NCBI GenBank assembly: GCA_016790695.1
Contig: JAEUOS010000166.1
Span: 1-37,775 of the forward strand
DNA: 37,775 nt
DNA from: Burkholderiales bacterium
GTDB lineage: Bacteria > Pseudomonadota > Gammaproteobacteria > Burkholderiales > JAEUOS01
Direction of reading: 5' to 3'
The notes beneath the pieces are model-generated. The model worked only from the letters and a program-made list of their open reading frames with translations. It ran no database searches and was not told where the DNA came from. Every line of letters starts with the position of its first letter. Position 1 is the stretch's first letter. A program made the position numbers and the translations under genes. This document shows, piece after piece, positions 14,942 to 24,071 of the stretch.

Positions 14942-17623
14942 ATGGATCGACCCGCACCACAGGCCATTCTGCTTTCGGACTACGCCCCGCCCGCCTTCCT
15001 CGTCGACACCGTCGACCTCCATTTCGACCTCGACCCCGATGCCACCGTCGTGCGCTCGCGCCTGGCGGTGCGGCGCAATCCCGCGCGCGCCGACGCGGCC
15101 GCGCTGGTGCTCGACGGCCGCGAGCTCGAGCTGGTCTCGGTCGCGCTCGACGGCCGCGCCCTCGGGCCCGCCGACTATCGCCTCGACGCGGAGGCGCTGA
15201 CGCTGCCGCTCGCCGCCGCGGCGGCGACGGTGGAAGTGGTCACGCGCGTGCGCCCGGCGAAGAACCTGTCCTTCATGGGGCTCTACTGCTCGAACGGCAA
15301 TTTCTTCACCCAGTGCGAGGCCGAGGGCTTCCGCAAGATCACCTATTTCCCCGACCGCCCCGACGTGATGGCGCGCTACAGCGTGACCATCGTCGGCCGC
15401 CGCGACGCCCTGCCGGTGCTGCTCTCGAACGGCAACTGCGTCGCGCAGCGCGCCCTGCCCGACGGCCGCCACGAGGCGAAATGGGTCGATCCGTTCGCCA
15501 AGCCGTCGTACCTGTTCGCGCTCGTCGCCGGGCGCTTCGCCTGCCACGAGGACACCATCCGCACGCGCTCCGGCGCCACCAAGCGGCTGCAGATCTACGT
15601 CGAGCCGAAGGACGCCGCCAAGACCGCGCACGCGATGGCGTCGCTGAAGAAGTCGATCCGCTGGGACGAGCGGCGCTTCGGGCTCGAGCTCGACCTCGAC
15701 CAGTACATGATCGTCGCCGTCGGCGACTTCAACATGGGGGCGATGGAGAACAAGGGCCTCAACGTCTTCAACACCCGCTACGTGCTGGCCGACGCGGCCA
15801 CCGCGACCGACGCCGACTACGACGGCATCGAGTCGGTGATCGCGCACGAGTACTTCCACAACTGGACCGGCAACCGCGTCACCTGCCGCGACTGGTTCCA
15901 GCTCTCGCTCAAGGAAGGCCTGACGGTGTTCCGCGACCAGGAGTTCTCGATGGACATGTCGGGCAGTCCGTCGGGGCGCGCGGTGCGCCGCATCGGCGAC
16001 GTGCGCGTGCTGCGCAGCGCGCAGTTTCCCGAGGACGCCGGGCCGATGGCGCATCCGGTGCGGCCCGACGCCTACATGGAGATCAACAACTTCTACACCG
16101 TCACCATCTACGAGAAGGGCGCCGAGGTCGTGCGCATGGCGCAGACGGTGTTCGGGCAGGCCGGCTTCCGCAAGGGCATGGACCTGTACTTCCGCCGCCA
16201 CGACGGCCAGGCGGTCACCTGCGACGACTTCTTCGCCGCGATCGCCGATGCCAATCCCGGCGTGCTCGCGCCGGCCGAGCGCGCGCAGTGGTTCCGCTGG
16301 TACAGCCAGGCCGGCACGCCGCGGCTCGCGGTCAGCGATGCCTACGACGCGCGCGCGCGCACCTACACCCTGCGCCTGCGCCAGTCGTGCCCGCCGACGC
16401 CGGGACAGGAGCACAAGGCGCCGTTCGTCGTGCCCGTGACGCTCGGCCTGCTCGACGCCGACGGCCGCGCGCTCGCCCTGCACCTGGCCGGCGAGCGGCG
16501 CGCGCGCGGCACCGAGACCACGCTGCTCGCGACCGGCACCGACAACGTGTTCGTCTTCACCGGCGTGCCGCGCCGGCCGGTGCCCTCGCTGCTGCGCGGC
16601 TTCTCCGCGCCGGTGATCGTCGACTACGACTACAGCGACGCGCAGCTGGTGCACCTGCTCCGCCACGACGGCGATCCCTTCAACCGCTGGGAGGCCGGGC
16701 AGCGCCTGTTCCTGCGCCTGACCACGGCCCTCGCCCGCCGCGCCGCCGCCGGACAGCCGCTGGCCGTGCCCGCGGCGGTCGCCGACGCCTTCCGCGGCAT
16801 CCTCGCCGACCGCGCGCTCGACCCGGCGTTCAAGGCCGAGGCCCTGACCCTGCCGAGCGAGACCTACATCGCCGAGCAGTTCGACGTGGTCGACCCGCGC
16901 GCGATCCACGTCGCGCGCGTGTTCGTGCGCCGCGCGCTCGCGCGCGCCGCCGCGGCCGAGCTGCGCGCCGCCTACGCCGCGAACGCGGTCAAGGGCCCGT
17001 ATTCGCCCGATCCGCGCGCGGCCGGACGGCGCGCGCTGCAGGGGGTCGCGCTCGGCTACCTGCTCGAGAACGACGACGCCGAGATGCGGCGGCGCGCGTT
17101 CGCCGCCTTCCACGGCGCCGGCAACATGACCGACCGCATGAACGCGATCGCGGCGCTGATGCTGTCCGACTCGCCCGAGCGCGCCGAGGCGCTCGCGGCC
17201 TTCCACCAGATGTTCCGCGACGACGCGCTGGTGATGGACAAGTGGCTGGCCCTGCAGGCCGGCGCCCGCGTCGGCGCCGCCGGCACCTCGACGCTGGAGA
17301 GCGTGCGCCAGCTGATGCTGCACCCGGTGTTCTCGATCAAGAACCCGAACAAGGCGCGCGCGCTGATCGGCACCTTCTGCCACGCGAATCCGGCCTGCTT
17401 CCACGCCGACGACGGCTCGGGCTACGACTTCTGGATGGAGCGCGTGCAGGAGATCGACGGCTTCAATCCGCAGGTGGCCGCGCGCCTGGCGCGCGCCGCC
17501 GCGTCCTGGAAGAAGCTCGAGCCGGTCCGCCGCGGCCTGCTGCACGACCGCCTCGCCGCGATCGCCGCCAGTCCCGCGCTGTCGAAGGACACGCGCGAGG
17601 TCGTGCAGAAGACGCTCGCATGA
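14942..17623 (+). CDS. pepN: Aminopeptidase N (peptidase family M1)
   Basis: This zinc aminopeptidase releases N-terminal residues from peptides in the cytoplasm. In the 893-aa protein the exopeptidase motif GAMEN is at 266-270. The zinc site HEYFH at 302-306 is completed by E325 in SLKEGLTVF, the exact HExxH-18-E spacing. TVTIYEKGAEVVRM follows, with the catalytic Tyr, and the C-terminal helical domain ends at ...TREVVQKTLA. The length is close to E. coli PepN (870). ATG 14942 is preferred; ATG 14909 is in frame but overlaps a possible -10. The stop overlaps the next gene as ATGA. It leads a five-gene plus-strand run. Confidence 0.96.
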   Translation: MDRPAPQAILLSDYAPPAFLVDTVDLHFDLDPDATVVRSRLAVRRNPARADAAALVLDGRELELVSVALDGRALGPADYRLDAEALTLPLAAAAATVEVVTRVRPAKNLSFMGLYCSNGNFFTQCEAEGFRKITYFPDRPDVMARYSVTIVGRRDALPVLLSNGNCVAQRALPDGRHEAKWVDPFAKPSYLFALVAGRFACHEDTIRTRSGATKRLQIYVEPKDAAKTAHAMASLKKSIRWDERRFGLELDLDQYMIVAVGDFNMGAMENKGLNVFNTRYVLADAATATDADYDGIESVIAHEYFHNWTGNRVTCRDWFQLSLKEGLTVFRDQEFSMDMSGSPSGRAVRRIGDVRVLRSAQFPEDAGPMAHPVRPDAYMEINNFYTVTIYEKGAEVVRMAQTVFGQAGFRKGMDLYFRRHDGQAVTCDDFFAAIADANPGVLAPAERAQWFRWYSQAGTPRLAVSDAYDARARTYTLRLRQSCPPTPGQEHKAPFVVPVTLGLLDADGRALALHLAGERRARGTETTLLATGTDNVFVFTGVPRRPVPSLLRGFSAPVIVDYDYSDAQLVHLLRHDGDPFNRWEAGQRLFLRLTTALARRAAAGQPLAVPAAVADAFRGILADRALDPAFKAEALTLPSETYIAEQFDVVDPRAIHVARVFVRRALARAAAAELRAAYAANAVKGPYSPDPRAAGRRALQGVALGYLLENDDAEMRRRAFAAFHGAGNMTDRMNAIAALMLSDSPERAEALAAFHQMFRDDALVMDKWLALQAGARVGAAGTSTLESVRQLMLHPVFSIKNPNKARALIGTFCHANPACFHADDGSGYDFWMERVQEIDGFNPQVAARLARAAASWKKLEPVRRGLLHDRLAAIAASPALSKDTREVVQKTLA

Positions 17624-18108
17624 TCGCGCGCATCCTCGCCAACGCCAGCGTGCGGCGGGTGCAGGCGGCGCTCGAGGCGGCCGGCATCGCCGCCGAGATC
17701 ATCGTCACCGAGGAGGCGACCCCGTCGTCGCAGGCGGCGGCGGCGAAGCACGGCTGCGACGTCGCGCAGATCGCCAAGTCGGTGATCTTCCGCGCGCTCG
17801 ACTCCGACCGCGTCGTGCTGGTGATCACCAGCGGCGCCAACCGCGTCGACGAAGGACGCGTGGTCGACGCCATCGGCGAGCCGATCGGCCGCGCCGATGC
17901 CGCGTTCGTCAAGGCCCGCACCGGCTTCTCGATCGGCGGCGTCGCGCCGCTCGGGCACCTCGACCCGCCGATCGCGCTGTTCGACGAGACGCTGCTCGCG
18001 TTCCCGCTGATCTACCCGGCCGCCGGGCATCCGCACACCGGCTTCGCGGTGGATCCGCGCGCGCTCGCCGCCGCGGCCGGCGCGCGCGTGCTGCGGGTGG
18101 CGCCCTGA
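17620..18108 (+). CDS. YbaK/EbsC-family aminoacyl-tRNA deacylase
   Basis: These proteins hydrolyse mischarged aminoacyl-tRNAs and are related to the editing domain of prolyl-tRNA synthetase. The 162-aa protein spans one YbaK/ProRS-associated domain. The motifs are QIAKSVIFRA, VLVITSGANRVDE, KARTGFSIGGVAPLGH and FPLIYPAAGHPHTGF, and the invariant Lys of the family fits the K in IAKS. Start ATG 17620 overlaps the pepN stop by four bases, so it is translationally coupled. Which misacylated tRNA it clears cannot be told; the SIGGVAPLGH pattern is nearer the YeaK/ProX-like branch than classic YbaK, but that is a loose impression. Confidence 0.9.
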   Translation: MIARILANASVRRVQAALEAAGIAAEIIVTEEATPSSQAAAAKHGCDVAQIAKSVIFRALDSDRVVLVITSGANRVDEGRVVDAIGEPIGRADAAFVKARTGFSIGGVAPLGHLDPPIALFDETLLAFPLIYPAAGHPHTGFAVDPRALAAAAGARVLRVAP

Positions 18109-18142
18109 CCCGCCGCGCGGCCCCGGCGCCACCCGACCGACC

Positions 18143-19111
18143 ATGACCCTCCGCATCCTCGTCCTCGGCGCCGGCGCCACCGGCGGCTACTTCGGCGGCC
18201 GCCTCGCGCAGGCGGCGCAGCAGGGCAAGGCCGACGTCGACGTGCGCTTCCTGGTCCGGCCCGCGCGCGCCGAGCGCCTGCGCCGGGACGGCCTGCGCGT
18301 GCGCACGCCGGACGGCGGCTTCGCCCTGCCGGTGCACGCGCTGCTGCACACCGAGCTCGAGCCGGTGCACGACCTCGTGCTGCTGTCGTGCAAGGCCTAC
18401 GACCTGGAGTCGTCGATCCTGGCGGTCTATCCCGGGCTGCACCGCGACACGCTGGTGCTGCCGCTGCTCAACGGCCTCGCGCACTTCGAGCGCCTCGACC
18501 GCGAGTTCGGCGCCGCGCGGGTGGTCGGCGGCTGCTGCCACATCGCCGGGCGCCTCGCCCCGGACGGGGCGGTCGAGCAGCTCACCGCGCTCGAACGCAT
18601 CACCTTCGGCGCGCGTCCCGCCAATGCGGCGCATGCCGGCGCGGTGCTCGCCGCGCTCGAGGCCGCCTTCCGCGCCACGCCGGTCGGCGTCAAGCACAGT
18701 GCCGACGTGCTGCAGGACATCTGGGACAAGTTCGTCATGCTCGCGACGCTGGCCGGCATGACCTGCCTGATGCGCGCCGCGGTCGGCGACATCGCGGCGA
18801 CCGACGACGGGCGGGCGCTGACCCTGCGCATGCTCGACGAGTGCCTGGCGGCGGCGCGCCACGCCGGGCATCCGATGGCGCCCGAGGTGCGCGACGCCAC
18901 CGCGGCCATGCTCACGAGCAAGGGGTCGGCGTTCAGCGCCTCGATGCTGCGCGACCTCGAGGGCGGCGGGCCGACCGAAGGCGCGCACATCGTCGGCGAC
19001 ATGCTCGCGCGCGCGCGCGCGGCCGGCAGCGACGCCGCCATGCTCGCGAGCGCCTGGACCCACCTGCAGGCGCGCGACGCGCGGGTCGCGCGCGAACGCG
19101 GGAGCGCGTGA
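18143..19111 (+). CDS. 2-dehydropantoate 2-reductase-like protein (ApbA/PanE family)
   Basis: This is an NADPH-dependent reductase of the ketopantoate reductase family, which in pantothenate synthesis reduces 2-dehydropantoate to pantoate. The 322-aa protein has the Rossmann motif GAGATGGYFGG at 8-18, followed by KAYDLE, LPLLNGLAH and, in the C-terminal helical domain, KFVMLATLAGMTCLMRA and KGSAFSASMLRDLEGGGPTE. The last block keeps the Ser and Glu typical of the substrate pocket. Burkholderiales carry several paralogues of this family, so the physiological substrate is not certain and no symbol is given. It begins 34 bp after the YbaK gene, and its TGA directly abuts the ATG of the MOSC gene. 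Confidence 0.9.
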   Translation: MTLRILVLGAGATGGYFGGRLAQAAQQGKADVDVRFLVRPARAERLRRDGLRVRTPDGGFALPVHALLHTELEPVHDLVLLSCKAYDLESSILAVYPGLHRDTLVLPLLNGLAHFERLDREFGAARVVGGCCHIAGRLAPDGAVEQLTALERITFGARPANAAHAGAVLAALEAAFRATPVGVKHSADVLQDIWDKFVMLATLAGMTCLMRAAVGDIAATDDGRALTLRMLDECLAAARHAGHPMAPEVRDATAAMLTSKGSAFSASMLRDLEGGGPTEGAHIVGDMLARARAAGSDAAMLASAWTHLQARDARVARERGSA

Positions 19112-19954
19112 ATGGCGCGCATCGTCTCGCTGCACCTCTACCCGGTCAAGAGCTGCCGCGGCATCGACCTCGACGACGCCACCGTGGGCGCCGCCGGCCT
19201 GGAGGCGCAGGGCGTCGGCGACCGCGAGTGGATGGTGGTCGACGCCGGCGGCAGTTTCGTGACCCAGCGCGAGGCGCCGCGCATGGCGCTGATCGTGCCC
19301 GCCGTCGAGGACGGGGCGCTGGTGCTGCGCGCGCCGGGCATGGCGGCCGTGCGCATCCCGCTGGAGCTCCCGTTCGGACGCCAGCCGGGGCTCGGCGTGC
19401 GGGTCTGGAACCACGCATGCCGCGCGTTCGACGAGGGCGACGCGGTTGCGGAATGGCTGTCCGGCTTCCTCGGGCGCAGGCTGCGCCTGGCGCGCTTCGA
19501 TCCCGCGCACCGGCGGCTGTCGAACCGCGAGCGGACCGGCAACGTCGAGGCGCCGAACCGGTTTTCCGACGGCTATCCGATACTGATGATCTCCGAGGCC
19601 TCCCTCGCCGACCTCAACGATCGCCTGCAGGAAGCCGGCCGCGAGCCGCTGCCGATGAACCGCTTTCGCCCGAACATCGTCATCGGCGATGTCGGGCCGT
19701 TCGACGAGGACCGCTTCGTCGCGCTGCGCCTGGGCGATGCGGCGCTGACGCCGGTCAAGCCCTGCCCGCGCTGCCCGATGCCGTCGATCGACCAGGCCAC
19801 CGGCACGCGCGGTCCCGATCCGCTCGACGTCCTCGCGCGCTATCGCGACGACGCGCAACTGGGCGTGGTGTTCGGGCAGAACGTGATCGTCACCGCCGGC
19901 GCCGGCGCGCGCCTCGCGCGCGGACAGGCGTTCGAGACGGAGTGGAACTTTTGA
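19112..19954 (+). CDS. MOSC-domain protein (MOSC N-terminal beta-barrel plus MOSC, YcbX-like)
   Basis: MOSC proteins bind or transfer sulfur or molybdenum cofactor; YcbX and the related mARC enzymes reduce N-hydroxylated compounds. The 280-aa protein has an N-terminal beta-barrel domain beginning ARIVSLHLYPVKSCRGI, the usual PVKS motif. The MOSC domain (about 125-280) includes NRFRPNIVI, the conserved cysteine region PCPRCPMPSID and a GVVFGQNVIV end. There is no ferredoxin domain, unlike E. coli YcbX (about 370 aa), so electrons must come from a separate protein. It is in operon: the start abuts the upstream stop, and its own stop overlaps the EamA start. Confidence 0.9.
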   Translation: MARIVSLHLYPVKSCRGIDLDDATVGAAGLEAQGVGDREWMVVDAGGSFVTQREAPRMALIVPAVEDGALVLRAPGMAAVRIPLELPFGRQPGLGVRVWNHACRAFDEGDAVAEWLSGFLGRRLRLARFDPAHRRLSNRERTGNVEAPNRFSDGYPILMISEASLADLNDRLQEAGREPLPMNRFRPNIVIGDVGPFDEDRFVALRLGDAALTPVKPCPRCPMPSIDQATGTRGPDPLDVLARYRDDAQLGVVFGQNVIVTAGAGARLARGQAFETEWNF

Positions 19955-20841
19955 CCGCTGCCGGCCGCACTGCCGAGCGGCAGGGCATGATTCTCGGGTT
20001 CGTCGGCGTCGCCATCTTCAGCCTGACCCTGCCCGCCACCCGCGTCGCGGTGGTCCACCTGGACCCGATGTTCGTCGGCCTCGGCCGTTCGCTGGTGGCC
20101 GCGCTGTTCGCGCTCGCCTTCCTCGTCGCCGTGCGCGCCCCGTGGCCGAACCGCGCGCAGTGGCGCGCGCTGGCCTGCACCGCGGCGGGCGTGATCTTCG
20201 GCTTCCCGGCATTCACCTCGTGGGCGATGCGCCACGTGCCGTCGTCGCACGGCGCGATCGTCGTCGGCCTGCTGCCGCTGGCCACCGCGCTGATGGGCGC
20301 GTGGATCCACCACGAGCGGCCGTCGGCCGGATTCTGGAGCGCCGCTGCCGCCGGCAGCGCGCTGGTGGTCGGCTTCGCCGTCTACACCGGCGGCGGCAGC
20401 CTCAACCTCGCGCATCTGGCGCTGTTCGCCGCGGTGGTGCTGGGCGCGTTCGGCTACGCCCAGGGCGCCTACGTGACGCGCGAGCTCGGCGGGCGCGAAA
20501 CCATCAGCTGGGCGCTCGTCCTCAGCGCGCCCTTCCTCGCGCTGCCGGTCTGGCAGGCCGCGCAGCGCAGCGACTTCGCGCAGGCCAGCGCCGCCGAGTG
20601 GGCCGGCTTCGCCTACGTCACCATCTTCAGCCAGTACCTCGGCTTCTTCGCCTGGTACAAGGGCCTGGGCCTGGGCGGCGTGGCGCGCGTCTCGCAGGTG
20701 CAGCTGGTCCAGGTGTTCCTCACCATGGCCTTCGCCGCGCTGCTGCTCGGAGAGAAGGTCACCTGGCTGATGGCGGCCTTCGCCATCGCCGTGGTGGCGA
20801 CGGTGGCGATCGGCCGGCGCATGCCGGTGCGCCGCGCCTGA
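19951..20841 (+). CDS. EamA/DMT-family transporter
   Basis: This is an inner-membrane transporter of the drug/metabolite superfamily, 296 aa, with about ten hydrophobic segments in two EamA repeats. Visible segments include GMILGFVGVAIFSLTLPATR, VAALFALAFLVAV and LVQVFLTMAFAALLLGEKVTW, the last being the family hallmark before the final helix. The start is taken as TTG 19951, which overlaps the MOSC stop as TTGA and has GGAG eight bases upstream; ATG 19987 is the alternative. Substrates of this family (amino acids, metabolites, drugs) cannot be predicted. It is the last gene of the pepN run and ends 23 bp from the convergent GMC gene. Confidence 0.92.
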   Translation: MTAAGRTAERQGMILGFVGVAIFSLTLPATRVAVVHLDPMFVGLGRSLVAALFALAFLVAVRAPWPNRAQWRALACTAAGVIFGFPAFTSWAMRHVPSSHGAIVVGLLPLATALMGAWIHHERPSAGFWSAAAAGSALVVGFAVYTGGGSLNLAHLALFAAVVLGAFGYAQGAYVTRELGGRETISWALVLSAPFLALPVWQAAQRSDFAQASAAEWAGFAYVTIFSQYLGFFAWYKGLGLGGVARVSQVQLVQVFLTMAFAALLLGEKVTWLMAAFAIAVVATVAIGRRMPVRRA

Positions 20842-20864
20842 GGCCGCCCGCCGGCGCCCGGGCG

Positions 20865-22478
20865 TCAGGCGCGCGCGCGGCGGATCAGGTCGGCGCCCTT
20901 CTCGGCGATCATGATGGTCGGCGCATTGGTGTTGCCCGACACCAGCGCCGGCATCACCGAGGCGTCGACCACGCGCAGCCCCGCCACGCCGCGCACGCGC
21001 AGCTCGGGGTCGACCACCGCCTGCGCGTCGCCGCCCATGCGGCAGGTGCCGACCGGGTGGTAGATGGTGTCGGCGCGCTCGCGGATCGCGGCCTCGATGC
21101 CGGCCTCGTCGTCGTCGCGCAGGCCCTCGGTGTAGAGCTCGGGGCCGCGGAACGGCGCGAACGCCGGCGCGCCGAGGATGCGCCGCATCGCGCGGAAGGC
21201 GCGCACCAGCGTTGCCAGGTCCGCCGGGTCGGCGAGAAAGCCGGGATCGATCAGCGGCGCCGCGCGCGCGTCGGCCGATGCCAGGCGCAGCGTCCCGCGC
21301 GAGCGCGGGTTGAGCACGCAGGCGTGCAGCGAATAGCCGTGGCCGAAGTGGGTCGTGCGGTTGTGGTTGTCGACCATGGCGACGACGAAGTGGAACTGCA
21401 CGTCGGGCTCGGCGAGCTCCGGCAGCGTGCGCACGAAGCCGCCGGACTCGGCGAAGTTGGTCGTCACCATGCCGCGCCGCTCGCGGCGGTAGCGGCGGAT
21501 CTCGCGCAGCAGGCGCACGCCGCCGCCGAGCGACAGGCCGAACAGGTCGCGCGACGCGAAGCGCCGGTTGATGATGTAGTCGATGTGGTCGTGCAGGTTC
21601 GCGCCGACCTCCGGCGCGTCGGCCACCGGCGCGATGCCGTGCTCGAGCAGGTGCGCGCGCGGCCCGACGCCCGAGCACATCAGCAGCTGCGGCGACTGGA
21701 ACGCGCCGGCGGCGAGCAGCACCTCGCGCGTCGCCGCGACGGTCTCGACCGCGCCGCCGCGCGCGACCTCGACGCCGACCGCGCGCGTGCCGGCGAAGCG
21801 CACCCTGAGCGCGTGCGCGCCGGTCAGCACCGCGAGATTGGGCCGGCTGCGCGCCGGATGCAGGTAGGCGCGCGCGGCGCTCATGCGCTGGCCGTCCTTC
21901 TGCGTGACCTGGTAGGTGCCGACGCCCTCCTGGCTGCCGGTGTTGAAGTCGGCCACCTCGGTGTAGCCGGCCTGCACCGCCGCCTCGACGAACACGCGCG
22001 CGAACGGATTCGGGCTGCGCAGGTCGGCGACGTTGAGCGGCCCGCCGCGGGCGTGCAGCGGGCCGTCGAAGCGCTCGTTGTGCTCGGCCCTGAGGAAGTA
22101 GGGCAGCACCTCCTGCCACGACCAGCCGGTGCAGCCGTGGCCGCCGGCCTCGGGCGCGGCGGCCCAGCGGTCGTAGTCCGAGGCGCGGCCGCGCAGGTAG
22201 ATCATGGCGTTGACCGAGGACGAGCCGCCCAGGGTCTTGCCGCGCGGCTGGTAGCCGCGGCGCCCGTTGAGCCCCGGCTGCGGCACGGTCTCGTAGGCCC
22301 AGAGATTGAGCTTCAGCGGCGCCATCGCCGCGAAGCCCGCCGGCGCGTGGATCAGCGCCGAGGTGTCGGGTCCGCCCGATTCGATCAGGCACACGCGCAC
22401 CTGCGGGTCCTCGGACAGGCGGGCCGCGAGCACGCAGCCGGCCGATCCGGCGCCGACGATCACATAGTCGTATTCCAT
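20865..22478 (-). CDS. GMC-family FAD oxidoreductase (choline dehydrogenase-like)
   Basis: This FAD-dependent alcohol dehydrogenase of the GMC family has 537 aa. The dinucleotide site YVIVGAGSAGCVLAARLSE lies near residue 5. Signature 1 resembles GGSSSVNAMIYLRG, and signature 2 is GAFQSPQLLMCSGVGP. The catalytic region reads YHPVGTCRMG, then SGNTNAPTIMIAEKGADLI, the His-Asn pair of choline dehydrogenase and AlkJ-like enzymes. The start ATG 22478 begins at the FAD motif; the longer frame lacks support. There is no signal peptide, so it is cytoplasmic or peripheral. The substrate is not assignable: betaine genes are absent and it stands 204 bp after a lipoprotein gene. Confidence 0.93.
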   Translation of the reverse strand: MEYDYVIVGAGSAGCVLAARLSEDPQVRVCLIESGGPDTSALIHAPAGFAAMAPLKLNLWAYETVPQPGLNGRRGYQPRGKTLGGSSSVNAMIYLRGRASDYDRWAAAPEAGGHGCTGWSWQEVLPYFLRAEHNERFDGPLHARGGPLNVADLRSPNPFARVFVEAAVQAGYTEVADFNTGSQEGVGTYQVTQKDGQRMSAARAYLHPARSRPNLAVLTGAHALRVRFAGTRAVGVEVARGGAVETVAATREVLLAAGAFQSPQLLMCSGVGPRAHLLEHGIAPVADAPEVGANLHDHIDYIINRRFASRDLFGLSLGGGVRLLREIRRYRRERRGMVTTNFAESGGFVRTLPELAEPDVQFHFVVAMVDNHNRTTHFGHGYSLHACVLNPRSRGTLRLASADARAAPLIDPGFLADPADLATLVRAFRAMRRILGAPAFAPFRGPELYTEGLRDDDEAGIEAAIRERADTIYHPVGTCRMGGDAQAVVDPELRVRGVAGLRVVDASVMPALVSGNTNAPTIMIAEKGADLIRRARA

Positions 22479-22682
22479 GGTTCGAGCCTCATCTGGTTCA
22501 ACCCGGGTCCCTCCGCGTCGGGCTCGTTGCATCCGGTGGCGCGCCGCGCCGCGTGCGGGCGCCGCGCGCCTTCGCTGCAGCAGTCGCAGTCTAAGCCCGC
22601 GGCCGCCCCGCCGGGCGGCGCGCGCATGGAGTGCCGCCTCTAGAAATCCGCTTGACCGGCACGGGCCGGCGCGGCAGGGCGC

Positions 22683-23810
22683 TCAGCGCGCCGCCACCGC
22701 CGGGCCGCCGTCGAGCAGCCAGGTCTCGCCGTGGCGCACCACGCGGAACGCCCGCCTGTCGATGCCGGCGCGCGCGAGTTCCTCGTCGAGGCGCCGCGGC
22801 GGCTCGTCGAGCGGCTCGTCGGTCAGCTCGAACGTGCCCCAGTGGATGCCCAGCGTGTGGCGCGCCCCCATGTCGCGATGGATGCGCACCGCCTCGGCCG
22901 GGTCGATGTGCTGCGCGCGCATGAACCAGCGCGGCTCGTAGGCGCCCACCGGCAGCATCGCGAAGTCCACCGGCCCGAGGCGCGCGCGGATGTCGGCGAA
23001 GTCCTTCGAGTACCCGGTGTCGCCGGCGAAGAAGGCGCGAAAGCCGGGCGCCCGTACGTACCAGCCGCCCCAGAGGGTGCGGAAGCGGTCGTCGAGACCG
23101 CGCGCCGACCAGTGCTGCACCGGCGTGAAGTGCACCTCGAGGCCCTTGAAGTCGCGCCGGTCCCACCAGTCCAGCTCGACGACATCGGTGATGCCCAGCT
23201 CGGCGAACCAGGCCTTGTTGCCCAGGGGCACGAAGAAGCGCGGGCTGCCGCCGGGCTGGCGCGACAGCGTCAGCACGGTGCGCTCGTCGAGGTGGTCGTA
23301 GTGGTTGTGCGAGATCACCACCATGTCGATGTGCGGCAGCTGGTCGAAGTCGAGCGCCGGCCGGACGAAGCGCTTCGGCCCGGCGAACGACACCGGCGAG
23401 GCGCGGTCGGTGATGTGCGGATCGGTGAGGATGTTCACGCCGGCCACCTGCAGCAGCACCGTCGCATGGCCGATCCAGGTCGCCGCGGTGCGGCTGCGGT
23501 TCGCGCGCAGCCAGGCGACGTCGGGCGCCGCCACCGGAAAGCCGTAGCCGTTGGCCGGCTGCTTCGGCAGCCCGTCGCGCAGCCGCTCCCACTGCCACTT
23601 CCAGAAATTGGCGCCGCCGTTGCCGAGTTCGGCCAGGTAGTTGTTGCGAAAGCCCTGCGGCGTGTGGTGCGCCTTGGCGGTGTCGTAGTACGGATTGCCC
23701 GGGGTCGCGCAACCGGCAAGCACGAGGACCGCGGCGAGAACGGCGCGCGCGCGCGTCGCGCCGCCCCGCGCACGCCCTGGTTCGGCCAGACAGCCACCGC
23801 CGGATCGCAT
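22683..23810 (-). CDS. Metallo-beta-lactamase-fold lipoprotein (NAPE-PLD / UlaG-like hydrolase)
   Basis: This outer-envelope lipoprotein, 375 aa, has a metal-dependent hydrolase domain. The leader ends in the lipobox LAGC with the lipidated Cys at 34. The metal site is SHNHYDHLD (HxHxDH), then QHWSARG, AGDTGYSKD and GIHWGTF, as in N-acyl-phosphatidylethanolamine phospholipase D-like proteins. A segment around FVPLGNKAWFAELG is also typical of that group. The start ATG 23810 has a very strong GAGGGAGGGAG ahead of it, which decides against the longer frame from 23876. The likely substrate is a lipid phosphodiester or lactone, not shown by sequence. Confidence 0.92.
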   Translation of the reverse strand: MRSGGGCLAEPGRARGGATRARAVLAAVLVLAGCATPGNPYYDTAKAHHTPQGFRNNYLAELGNGGANFWKWQWERLRDGLPKQPANGYGFPVAAPDVAWLRANRSRTAATWIGHATVLLQVAGVNILTDPHITDRASPVSFAGPKRFVRPALDFDQLPHIDMVVISHNHYDHLDERTVLTLSRQPGGSPRFFVPLGNKAWFAELGITDVVELDWWDRRDFKGLEVHFTPVQHWSARGLDDRFRTLWGGWYVRAPGFRAFFAGDTGYSKDFADIRARLGPVDFAMLPVGAYEPRWFMRAQHIDPAEAVRIHRDMGARHTLGIHWGTFELTDEPLDEPPRRLDEELARAGIDRRAFRVVRHGETWLLDGGPAVAAR

Positions 23811-24071
23811 GCTCCCTCCCTCGATCGTCCGCGCGCACCCGCCCGGCACGCTCGGCCGGATGCGCGGGACGGACATCCAACCCCATGATTCGATGGGTCT
23901 TTATGGCTTCGCCCCCGCGCGCCCGCGCATCATACGCCACCCGCCACGCCGCCCCCGGGCCGCGCGCCGCCGATTCAATTTGGGCGCCGCCGCGCCGTTA
24001 ACCCGACGCAGAACAAGCGCCCGTCCGGGCGCCCGACGCGTCGCATCGCCCGCAATCCGCCAGAGGGGAGC

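Noticed and set aside
14798..17545. A 915-codon minus-strand frame opposite pepN
   Set aside because: Low-complexity composition with many Val/Gly/Arg repeats, no motif, and complete overlap with a clear M1 peptidase; a GC-rich shadow.
20834..20872. Inverted repeat GCGCCTGA / TCAGGCGC around the convergent EamA and GMC stop codons
   Set aside because: Both genes simply end with codons for Arg-Ala-stop, which creates the symmetry; the 23-base loop and lack of T-tract make a terminator unlikely.
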